This document shows, in pieces, positions 1-6,304 of a DNA stretch of 25,356 bases (position 1 is its first letter; every line of letters begins with the position of its first letter). The DNA lies in contig JAKAWO010000006.1 in the NCBI GenBank assembly GCA_021827255.1, positions 1 to 25,356 of the forward strand, read 5' to 3'. The notes under the pieces were generated by a model. It worked only from the letters and a program-made list of their open reading frames with translations. It was not told where the DNA came from and ran no database searches. Position numbers and translations under genes: made by a program. This DNA is from Acidobacteriota bacterium (GTDB taxonomy: Bacteria; Acidobacteriota; Terriglobia; UBA7540).

Positions 1-13
1 GTTTCTTGCTCAT
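1..13 (-). CDS. Start of a probable antitoxin gene (partial, cut by window edge)
   Basis: On the minus strand an ATG lies at 13-11 inside the tetranucleotide ATGA that also contains the stop codon of the upstream toxin gene. Only about four codons (M-S-K-K) are visible before the window ends. A 4-base ATGA overlap is typical of translationally coupled toxin-antitoxin pairs, and in HigBA-type loci the toxin gene comes first and an XRE-family helix-turn-helix antitoxin follows. The identity is inferred only from position; no antitoxin domain can be seen. Confidence 0.4.
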
Positions 14-366
14 TGCTCTAACTCCCTCTGACGCTTTTGGGCCAGCGCCAAATCATCGTCTGATGTGGTCCGCGACTTCTTGATAAACCCGTGCAATGCC
101 ACGAGGTGCCCCTCATAGAGACAAAGTAGCACGCGCGCGATGCGCTTTGTCGGCAGGCCCGTTCGGACTTCCCACAGCCCGTTACCGAGCGGACGGCAGA
201 GCGGCATGCCTACTGGCCACCGCCATTGCGCCCGTAGCAGGTCTTTTCCCATCGCGCGGCGATCTGCTTCAGGCAATCCTTTCAGCCACTCCCGCACGGG
301 CTCGGCTCCCGCGGCAGTACGAAAGAAAACGAGCGGGATTTTTTGTGGCTGCGGATCATCCGTCAT
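10..366 (-). CDS. HigB/RelE-superfamily toxin (phage Gp49-like, PF05973 type)
   Basis: This 118-residue protein has the layout of the Gp49-like/HigB branch of RelE toxins. A beta strand (IPLVFFRT) is followed by a segment around residues 22-45 (PVREWLKGLPEADRRAMGKD), then the conserved block near residues 57-80 with PLGNGLWEVRTGLPTKRIARVL, and a C-terminal HGFIKKSRTT segment. Family members are ribosome-dependent mRNA interferases neutralised by a cognate antitoxin. The ATG at 366 has a plausible AAGG ribosome site six bases upstream. The stop codon overlaps the next ATG by four bases, which argues for a toxin-first operon. The promoter side is AT-rich compared with the rest of the window, consistent with acquired DNA. 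Family assignment is good; cellular activity is inferred. Confidence 0.8.
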   Translation of the reverse strand: MTDDPQPQKIPLVFFRTAAGAEPVREWLKGLPEADRRAMGKDLLRAQWRWPVGMPLCRPLGNGLWEVRTGLPTKRIARVLLCLYEGHLVALHGFIKKSRTTSDDDLALAQKRQRELEQ

Positions 367-375
367 CTAGCACCT

Positions 376-413
376 TATAAAGTATATGTACCATACAAAG
401 TACAGATTTACAA
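376..413 (-). promoter_or_regulatory. AT-rich promoter/operator candidate for the toxin-antitoxin operon
   Basis: Upstream of the toxin ATG on the minus strand there is a TATACT box (386-381) and a TTGTAA hexamer (413-408), but their 21-base spacing is too long for a standard sigma70 promoter. The 15-base GTATATGTACCATAC (382-396) has GTAT/ATAC ends, and an AAAGTA motif occurs twice. TA operons are normally autorepressed at such AT-rich imperfect repeats. The exact elements are uncertain. Confidence 0.25.
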
Positions 414-713
414 CCGTTTTTTGAGCAAGAACCGCGAGAGCGTGTGCGATAGAACAACCAAGCACTCAGGAGATCGAACCGGAGAATCACTCATTACCAA
501 CATCACCGACATCAATACCAAGGTCTGGATGGAGCGCACACGCCGGCCGAACCGGGCAGGTCTGACCGTCGAAACATCGTCTACCAAGCGGTCTACCAAG
601 CGATCCAAACGAGTACAGGACCGGTACAACTTGAGCGTCCCAAGAGAAATTTTCAATAACTTAGCGTTGCCAACCGTGCCGCAAAATCAACGAGATACCC
701 TTACTTGTCTAGC
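414..713. other. Gene-poor stretch between toxin promoter and tRNA fragment
   Basis: I see no supportable gene here. Open frames on either strand have no family resemblance and no clear ribosome site. The plus-strand frame that crosses this stretch ends inside the tRNA fragment. A perfect 12-base tandem duplication (GTCTACCAAGCG at 579-590 and 591-602) is the only internal structure noted. Composition is less GC-rich than the genes to the right, as expected for the end of an integrated element. Confidence 0.5.
579..602. repeat. 12-bp perfect tandem duplication
   Basis: GTCTACCAAGCG occurs twice back to back (579-590, 591-602). Two copies only, with no further degenerate copies seen on either side. 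It could be slippage or a small part of an attachment or recombinase arm site. Confidence 0.6.
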
Positions 714-755
714 TTCGGGACCAAGAGGTCCGCGGTTCAAATCCGCGCGCCCCGA
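714..755 (+). tRNA. 3' fragment of tRNA-Pro(CGG), probable att site
   Basis: The sequence reads as the 3' part of a proline tRNA starting in the anticodon loop. The loop TTCGGGA has anticodon CGG at 716-718. The 3' anticodon stem CCAAG follows, then the variable loop AGGTC, then a perfect T arm (CGCGG, loop TTCAAAT, CCGCG at 731-747), the 3' acceptor strand CGCCCCG at 748-754 and discriminator A. The 5' acceptor strand (CGGGGCG expected), the D arm and the 5' anticodon stem (CTTGG expected) are absent upstream, so this is not a functional tRNA. Tyrosine recombinases commonly use tRNA 3' ends as attachment sites and leave such a fragment at the distal end of the element. CCA is not encoded. 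Confidence 0.85.
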
Positions 756-854
756 TTAACTGTCCTATTGATAATCATTGGGTTAGTCTGGGTACTCCCT
801 CCTGCTGATTCAGGCCGGCGGGAACATTAGGGAACAAAATCCCGGCCAATTTCT

Positions 855-1021
855 CTACGCGCCCCTTTGAGCGTCTTCGCGGGGATGCGCGTAGATCGTT
901 GTCGTCTCAGTGCTGGTGTGGCCGAGAAGCGACTGCAAAACGGGCATCGGCACTCCGCTGATCCCATGTATGTGCTGAACGTGTGTCGCAGCGCGCGCCA
1001 ACCGAATTTGGGAATGCCATC
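855..1021 (-). pseudogene. Tyrosine recombinase (phage-type integrase) C-terminal remnant, frameshifted
   Basis: Two frames on the minus strand together give the end of a tyrosine recombinase. Positions 1021-962 encode DGIPKFGWRALRHTFSTYMG, with the box II arginine (LRHTF). About one base out of frame, positions 966-855 continue with SGVPMPVLQSLLGHTSTE and TTTIYAHP, containing the LLGH histidine and the catalytic tyrosine, to a TAG stop. A TAG at 1024-1022 also interrupts the upstream frame and the N-terminal half is missing. The gene is therefore dead. It points toward the tRNA-Pro fragment 100 bases away, which is the usual neighbourhood of a tRNA-specific integrase. Which element it belonged to cannot be told. 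Confidence 0.8.
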
Positions 1022-1024
1022 CTA

Positions 1025-1039
1025 GCTCGATTATCGAGC
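1025..1039. repeat. Perfect 15-bp palindrome GCTCGATTATCGAGC
   Basis: Seven-base arms flank a single central T. It lies just upstream of the surviving integrase segment and is not followed by a T-tract, so it does not look like a terminator. It may be a recombinase or regulator site left in the degraded element, or chance. Confidence 0.4.
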
Positions 1040-1145
1040 CACACAATCGCACATAGCGGCAATCTGGAATTTCCGGCGCCGAGCTCTCCAGTTCGTCCAT
1101 TTTTGCCCCGCCCTCCGTCTCTAGCCAAATTTCTGCCCCCTAGGT

Positions 1146-2579
1146 TCACCTCTTCGGCGAGTTGGCCCCGCGCGGATGTTCCGGAGCCGGGGTGGCGGGC
1201 CGCGGAGGAAGCTGCCCGCCGGGCGGAGGATAGCGACGAAGGAAGGTTCCGATATCCGGCACGGACTCGGGAATGTTCACTGACGGCGAGTAAACGCAAG
1301 GCCCCGGCCACGGCGGCGGCGCGGGAAGTTTCGCCGGAATCGCAAGGAGGTGAGGCGGATTCGGCGTCTGGTCGAAGTTAAAGCAATCGAACATGGGGTC
1401 GGCGCGGTCATCGCGGGCGGTCAGATGGCCGAGTCCGTACCGCAGCTCGATAAATTTCAGCATGGACGTAAAGTCGTAAGTGTGATGCGAAATATAGCCG
1501 GGCTTAGCAAACGGCGAAATCACCAGCGTCGGCACGCGCGGGCCGTAGCCGTAAGCGTCCACCAGCGGCGGGGGCACGTGGTCATAAAACCCGCCGTAAT
1601 CATCCCAGGTTAGAAAGACCACAGTGTTCTTCCAGGAGGAACTCTCCATCAAGGCGTTGAGCAAGTGCGTGACGTACCACATCCCCGTTGAGGGGAACGC
1701 CGGCGGATGTTCGCTGTCGATGCCCATCGGAACAATCCAACAAACCTCGGGCAACGTCCCGTTCTTGAGGTCGTCAAAATATTCGTTGAGCGACACCAGA
1801 TGCGCCATGTCCGCGGGGTTGTCACGGATGGCCTTGAAGCCCGGCAGCGGGTTCCAGAGCGAATAGTGCTTGGGGTCAGGGTCGGCCAAGTAGTTGCGAC
1901 CCTTGCCGGGAGGATTGACCCTCTGGGTTTCTTCGTAATACTTCCAGGAAACCTTCGCTTTGGTAAACAGGTTCACCATGGTGGCGAAACTGTAGCCGCC
2001 CGGCGTGTCGAGAACCTCTTCAATTTCCTTGATGGAAAACAGATTGTTGATGACGCCGCCCGACTGCGCCGCGACCGTATAGAGATGGTTCGGCAGGCTC
2101 GCGCCCATCAGCGAGGAAAAGAAGCGGTCGCAGAGGGTGTAGTGGCGGGCGTACGACCAGTAGTTCGGAATGTCGCGCTGGTCGTAATAGCCCATCGTGT
2201 AAGGCGTGCCTTCGGCCCACACAAAACCATCCATCGCACCGTGGTCGTAAGCGGCGTGCGCAATCACCCAGCGATGCGCCAAGTCGCAGGGAGGCATGTT
2301 CGCGGGCATATGGAACGGAGCGATGCAGCGATGCGCCCCCGGCATCACGGGAAGGCAGGTTCCCGGCGGAGTGCCGTCGGCGCCGGGATAGGTGCCGAAA
2401 TAATTGTCAAAGGAACGGTTCTCCTGGATGATCCAGACGATGTGCTTCACCTTGTCGAGACCGCGCGGCAAGCGCATCGCTCGGCCGGGCCGTTGCGCCG
2501 CAGCCGCGATGGCCCCGCCTGCGCCCAGCGATCCCGTCAGACTGAATACCACACTCAGTGCCAGCAGATAGGCTTTCAT
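1146..2579 (-). CDS. Secreted phosphoesterase (PF04185; phospholipase C / acid phosphatase family)
   Basis: This 477-residue protein has a signal peptide (residues 1 to about 27, hydrophobic LALSVVFSLTGSLGAGGAIA, then AAA). Landmarks of the phosphoesterase family follow: KHIVWIIQENRSFDNYFGTY near residues 45-64, GASLPNHLYTVAAQSGG, VVFLTWDDYGGFYDHVPPP, and GPRVPTLVISPFAKPG near the C-terminus. Family members are secreted or periplasmic phosphomonoesterases or phospholipases C, and the Glu-Asn, Asp and His residues in these motifs bind metal and substrate. The ATG has a strong AGGAGG site a few bases upstream. It lies downstream of the sulfatase on the same strand with a 218-base gap, so it may be co-transcribed or have its own promoter. 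Substrate is unknown; release of phosphate from organic esters is the safe statement. Confidence 0.85.
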   Translation of the reverse strand: MKAYLLALSVVFSLTGSLGAGGAIAAAAQRPGRAMRLPRGLDKVKHIVWIIQENRSFDNYFGTYPGADGTPPGTCLPVMPGAHRCIAPFHMPANMPPCDLAHRWVIAHAAYDHGAMDGFVWAEGTPYTMGYYDQRDIPNYWSYARHYTLCDRFFSSLMGASLPNHLYTVAAQSGGVINNLFSIKEIEEVLDTPGGYSFATMVNLFTKAKVSWKYYEETQRVNPPGKGRNYLADPDPKHYSLWNPLPGFKAIRDNPADMAHLVSLNEYFDDLKNGTLPEVCWIVPMGIDSEHPPAFPSTGMWYVTHLLNALMESSSWKNTVVFLTWDDYGGFYDHVPPPLVDAYGYGPRVPTLVISPFAKPGYISHHTYDFTSMLKFIELRYGLGHLTARDDRADPMFDCFNFDQTPNPPHLLAIPAKLPAPPPWPGPCVYSPSVNIPESVPDIGTFLRRYPPPGGQLPPRPATPAPEHPRGANSPKR

Positions 2580-2743
2580 AACTCCCTCCTCGGCAGTCCG
2601 TTTTCTAAAAATTGAACCCCACGCAGCGGCGCGCCCCCTTGGCCCCGAGTGGGGCGACCCCGCTATTGAATCCGCTGACTTGAAGAGCGCTCCGTCAAAC
2701 CCGCGTGAATCGTGCTCCGGTCGCCGCTCGCCGAACTTTCAAT

Positions 2744-2758
2744 TGGATACCCTATCCA
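2744..2758. promoter_or_regulatory. Perfect 15-bp inverted repeat TGGATACCCTATCCA upstream of the phosphoesterase gene
   Basis: Six-base arms (TGGATA/TATCCA) flank CCC in the gap between the sulfatase stop and the phosphoesterase start. No T-tract follows on either strand, so a terminator is unlikely. A regulator operator is the simplest reading. No similar copy was seen elsewhere in the window. Confidence 0.3.
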
Positions 2759-2797
2759 TGGGGTGCGGACTATCGCGAGCGGCACAAACAACCGCGC

Positions 2798-4321
2798 TCA
2801 AGGATAGAGACGACGCTGTTTAATCGTCGCCCTCGGCTCGCCCGCTTCCTCCATTCGCGCGAGGAGCCGTCGGCGCAAGTGCGCGGCCACTTCAACGTCC
2901 ACGCGCTCGCCCAGATAATGGACCAGCGAGGGCACGTCGCGGCGGCCCGCCAAATTGACTAATTGATGCGGATCGGCAGCCAGGTTGTACATCTGATATT
3001 CAACGTAATGGCTGCTTGAGGGATACTTTCCTCCCGGTAAATCCGGGTCGGCCACGCAGTAGGTCCATTGGTCGGTCCGCAAGGCGCGCGCCACCATGGA
3101 TTGGCTGATCTGGATGAACACTTCCTGTCGCCAAGCCTTACGAGCTTCCGGCTGGTTGATCATGGGCATCAGGCTCTGACCCACCATCGAAGCGGGGACG
3201 TTGACCCCCACCGCGTCGAGTAGGGTGGGCGTCACATCAATCATGCTGACCAGCTCTCGCACCATCCGAGCCTGATTGAATCCGGGCCCTTGGAACAGCA
3301 GCGGGATGTGAATGGAGCTCTCGTGCGGGCTTCGCTTGTACTCCTGATTGCGCGTCCGGAAATGGCAGCCGTGGTCGCTCACGAACATGAAGATCGTGTT
3401 GTCGGTCAGACCCCGTTCGTCGAGGGTCTTCAGGATCGTTCCCACCGAATCATCAACACTCTTGATGTCGCCGTAATAGTTGGCCAATTGGCGGTCCCAA
3501 TCGCCGGGGAAAAAGCGCAAGTCCTGCGGCACAAAAGGATTGGCATACCGCTTTCCATAGCCCGTGGGCGGCGCAAAAGCTTGCAGGTCATTTTGGAAAT
3601 GCGGCTCCAACTGCGAAACGACCAAAAGAAACGGTTTCCCGTGCTTCTGCTGGAGGAACTTCACCGCCAGTTGGGTGATGTAGTCCACGCGATAGATGCC
3701 CTTGAAGCGCACGGGTTCGCCGTCGCCGTTCCAGAGCGTGCCGTGATAGGGATGCGAGGTGAGTTCGAGGACGTTCGAGGCCTCCCACAAATCCAAAAAG
3801 CCGCCACGATACTCGCGCGGGACAAAACCCAACGTGCTGGGATTCGAATGGCTTCCTGGGGCCAAGTGCCACTTACCGATATAGTTGGCGGTGTATCCTT
3901 TTGCGCGAAGAACTGTGGCCAAGGTGATCGCGTCTGGCTTTAGACCCACGCCAGAATCGGTCAGCGTCCACACTCCGCTTTGCGTTGCGTAAAGGCCGGT
4001 GAACAGGCAGGCTCGGGAAGGCGAGCAGAGCGGCTGATTGGTGACCGCATTCTGGAACGCCACGCCGCGCGCCGCCACGCCGTCCAGGTTGGGCGTGACC
4101 TCCATCGGATTCAAACCGTAAGCGCTCACGCAGTCCCAGCGAAATTGGTCGGCGATATAGACGATGATGTTGGGCGAACGCTCCTCGGCAGCGTCAGGTG
4201 AGTGGGACTCCGCCAGCGGCGCGCCGGCCACCGGCAACGCCGCGACTGCCGAAGAACGCTTGATGAATTCCCTTCGCGTCATCGGCGAGGCAAACGAACC
4301 GGATTTTTGAGAGTCGCCCAC
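2798..4321 (-). CDS. Tat-exported Cys-type sulfatase (family S1)
   Basis: The 507-residue protein carries the sulfatase signature C-S-P-S-R (residues 99-103); Cys99 would become the formylglycine nucleophile. Other active-site elements are NIIVYIADQFRWD (51-63, metal Asp), GKWH (Lys150, His152), His241 and SDHG (Asp316-His317). The N-terminus has a Tat motif (TRREFIKR, residues 15-22) followed by a hydrophobic Ala-rich stretch, so it is probably exported folded. I chose the GTG at 4321 because GGAGGGG lies at good spacing; the ATG at 4282, directly before the Tat motif, has no ribosome site but would still retain it. The Cys-type motif needs a maturase, and the gene encoding one ends 113 bases upstream. 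It likely removes sulfate from a glycan or choline-like ester; the substrate cannot be named. Confidence 0.9.
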   Translation of the reverse strand: MGDSQKSGSFASPMTRREFIKRSSAVAALPVAGAPLAESHSPDAAEERSPNIIVYIADQFRWDCVSAYGLNPMEVTPNLDGVAARGVAFQNAVTNQPLCSPSRACLFTGLYATQSGVWTLTDSGVGLKPDAITLATVLRAKGYTANYIGKWHLAPGSHSNPSTLGFVPREYRGGFLDLWEASNVLELTSHPYHGTLWNGDGEPVRFKGIYRVDYITQLAVKFLQQKHGKPFLLVVSQLEPHFQNDLQAFAPPTGYGKRYANPFVPQDLRFFPGDWDRQLANYYGDIKSVDDSVGTILKTLDERGLTDNTIFMFVSDHGCHFRTRNQEYKRSPHESSIHIPLLFQGPGFNQARMVRELVSMIDVTPTLLDAVGVNVPASMVGQSLMPMINQPEARKAWRQEVFIQISQSMVARALRTDQWTYCVADPDLPGGKYPSSSHYVEYQMYNLAADPHQLVNLAGRRDVPSLVHYLGERVDVEVAAHLRRRLLARMEEAGEPRATIKQRRLYP

Positions 4322-4434
4322 CGGAATGCCCCTCCGGGTTGATTTAGCGCCAGCACCCCGTGCCTAAGCCCAGAACAGCGCAACCTCTCGCTTTCGATAT
4401 TGGGTTGGCCGCGGCCGCGGATCCTAGGGCAAAA

Positions 4435-5802
4435 TCAAGTTCCCATCCCGCAACACCTTTTGAATTTCTTCCCGCTGCCGCACGGGCATGGATCGTTGCG
4501 GACGGGCGGGTGTTTCTGCGTGCTGGACACGTCCCGCTGGCGCGCCCACTGCATAACGTTCGCGGGCGGTCGCTGATGCCGGAGCTCATCCGCCATCACG
4601 CGCAGATATGGATCAATATGGTGGAAGAAAGCCTTGTAGCCGGCGCAAAGATAATTGAGCCCTTCCTCGCCGTCAGGTGTTCGTAGAAACCGGTGTTTGG
4701 GGCACTCACCGTTGCAGGCGAATCGCACATCGCACTCGCGGCAATACCGGGGAAGCATATCGCGCTTGTCCAGTCCAAACCTTCTCTGCGCGGCCGAGTT
4801 CACCAGCGACTCAAGGGGCTGCTCCATGATGTTGCCGAGCCGGTTCTCCGGATAAACAAAATGGTCGCAGGAATAAAGATCTCCGTTGTGCTCGAGCGCC
4901 ATGGCGGCGCCGCAGGTCTCGCGGAAGACGCAAAGGCTCTGGCCCATGCCCAGCCAGCTTTCGAGGGCTACATCAAAAATCTGGACAAAATATTTGCCGA
5001 CGTCCTCCCGGACCCATTCATCAAAGACCGCGCAGAGGAACTTGCCGAACTGAGGCGGCTCGACGGACCAGGTGGAGATCCGAGCCTCCCGCGCTTGGCC
5101 GGGACCGATCAGAACGAGACCGTCCGAGTTGGCCTTTGCCGCGATCCGCTCGACGATGGGAATGAACTGCATGAACCCGCTGCCGATTTCCTTCAGAAAC
5201 CGATAGACCTTGAGCGGATGCTGCGAATTCTTCCGATGCAGAACGCTCAGGGTGTTGAATTCCACGCCGTGTTTTTTTAGAAAGGTGAGGCCGCGCAGGA
5301 CACGGTCGAAAGTGGGCGCGCCGCCCTTATCCACCCGGAAGCAATCGTGCAATTCTCGCGGCCCGTCAATGGAAAGGCCAAGCAAGAAATTATTTTCCGC
5401 GAAGAACTCCCCCCATTCATCATCCAACAAGATGCCGTTGGTTTGGAAAGCGTTCTCGATGCGTTTCCCATTCGCGTATTTCTTCTGGAGAGCGACCACC
5501 TTGCGAAAATAATCAACGCCGAGAATCGTCGGCTCGCCGCCCTGCCAGGCGAAGCTGACGGCGGGAACGTCTTGCGCCTCGATGTACTGGCGGACGTAGC
5601 TTTCCAGAACATCGTCGGGCATCGCCCAATCGGATTTCTCGGGATACAGCTTCTCTTTCTCAAGATAAAAGCAATACTTGCAATCCAGATTGCAGATCGG
5701 CCCCACCGGCTTCGTCATGACATGGAAGGCCGCGAGCTGGTTCGGGGTGTAGGTCGGGGGCTCGCTCATCTTCGTGAATAGGGTAACGGTACTTGATCCC
5801 AT
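4435..5802 (-). CDS. Anaerobic sulfatase-maturating enzyme (radical SAM/SPASM) with C-terminal SEC-C motif
   Basis: This 455-residue protein opens with a radical-SAM CxxxCxxC cluster (C37-NLD-C41-KY-C44, preceded by KPVGPICN), then SFAWQGGEPTILG. Farther on are the auxiliary-cluster cysteines of a SPASM domain (CVFRETCG, LYSCDHFVYPENRLGN, YCRECDVRFACNGECPKHRF), all typical of anSME. These oxygen-independent enzymes convert the active-site Cys or Ser of sulfatases to formylglycine in the cytoplasm. The last 25 residues add CPCGSGKKFKRCCG (439-452), a SEC-C zinc-binding motif best known from SecA tails. Two starts are possible: 5802 and the ATG at 5769 (residue 12). A TTGACA at 5815-5810 would favour the latter, but neither has a strong ribosome site. 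Its sulfatase partner is the next gene. Confidence 0.9.
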   Translation of the reverse strand: MGSSTVTLFTKMSEPPTYTPNQLAAFHVMTKPVGPICNLDCKYCFYLEKEKLYPEKSDWAMPDDVLESYVRQYIEAQDVPAVSFAWQGGEPTILGVDYFRKVVALQKKYANGKRIENAFQTNGILLDDEWGEFFAENNFLLGLSIDGPRELHDCFRVDKGGAPTFDRVLRGLTFLKKHGVEFNTLSVLHRKNSQHPLKVYRFLKEIGSGFMQFIPIVERIAAKANSDGLVLIGPGQAREARISTWSVEPPQFGKFLCAVFDEWVREDVGKYFVQIFDVALESWLGMGQSLCVFRETCGAAMALEHNGDLYSCDHFVYPENRLGNIMEQPLESLVNSAAQRRFGLDKRDMLPRYCRECDVRFACNGECPKHRFLRTPDGEEGLNYLCAGYKAFFHHIDPYLRVMADELRHQRPPANVMQWARQRDVSSTQKHPPVRNDPCPCGSGKKFKRCCGMGT

Positions 5803-6262
5803 CTTCGGATGTCAATCCGATCGTAGCTCCCGATCCTCCGGTAAGCACTAAGCACGGTTCGGAGGGTGAGCGCGCTGGGCGGCGCGCGGGCCGAGGCGCT
5901 CGGAATGCAGGGCGGCGGACGATCCAGCGCTCCAAGGCTGGTTGCGCGGGTCATCAAGCCGGAATTTGCGCGTCGCTGGCGCTGCATTGGGCGCGCTTCG
6001 ATGGTGTCGTGGACTTCCGCCGGAACCCTTCACCCACGGATTTCGCCCCCTCCACTCCTCCAAGGTCTTAACTCCTTGCGGTTCGCCGCTTGGCTCAAAC
6101 AAAGCAAAGCATATGAGGAAAGCCCCGCCCCCTGGAAAGTTGCGCAATCCCTCAAGGTATCTGCCCTGAGCGCGGTTGGAAGCTGCTTCCTCTTCGCTTT
6201 TCTAACGACTCTTCAACTCCGCTACACGAGGCGACATAACAGATCCGTTCTACTTTACAACA
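5803..6262. other. Divergent intergenic region between the maturase and larA-like genes
   Basis: About 460 bases without a recognisable gene; the open frames here lack family resemblance and ribosome sites. A TTGACA at 5815-5810 (minus strand) with TACCGT 18 bases on is a weak promoter candidate for the maturase. The right end leads into the larA-like promoter. I see no tRNA, riboswitch or convincing terminator. Confidence 0.5.
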
Positions 6263-6292
6263 TTGCGATCCATTCTGATATTTGATATATTA
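6263..6292 (+). promoter_or_regulatory. sigma70-like promoter with overlapping palindromic operator, larA-like gene
   Basis: TTGCGA (6263-6268) and TATATT (6286-6291) are separated by exactly 17 bases. The imperfect palindrome TGATATTTGATATATTA (6276-6292; 6 of 8 arm positions pair) covers the -10 box. It matches the lyase-operon operator at 13377-13393 at 12 of 17 positions, including the TRATAT and ATATTA ends. A protein bound here would block RNA polymerase. The nearby GntR/FCD regulator is the natural candidate, although the site lacks the classic GT-N3-AC core. The predicted transcript leader is very short (about 7 bases). Confidence 0.6.
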
Positions 6293-6304
6293 GAACGCAG
6301 GATC

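Noticed and set aside
714..755. Functional tRNA gene
   Set aside because: No 5' acceptor strand, D arm or 5' anticodon stem upstream; only the 3' part is present.
343..759. Plus-strand 138-residue open frame
   Set aside because: It ends inside the tRNA-Pro fragment (typical artefact ending in FKSARPD), overlaps the toxin start region and has no ribosome site or family match.
1707..2615. 302-residue frame opposite the phosphoesterase
   Set aside because: It is the complementary frame of a gene with clear family motifs and a signal peptide; Arg/Val/Gly-rich antisense composition.
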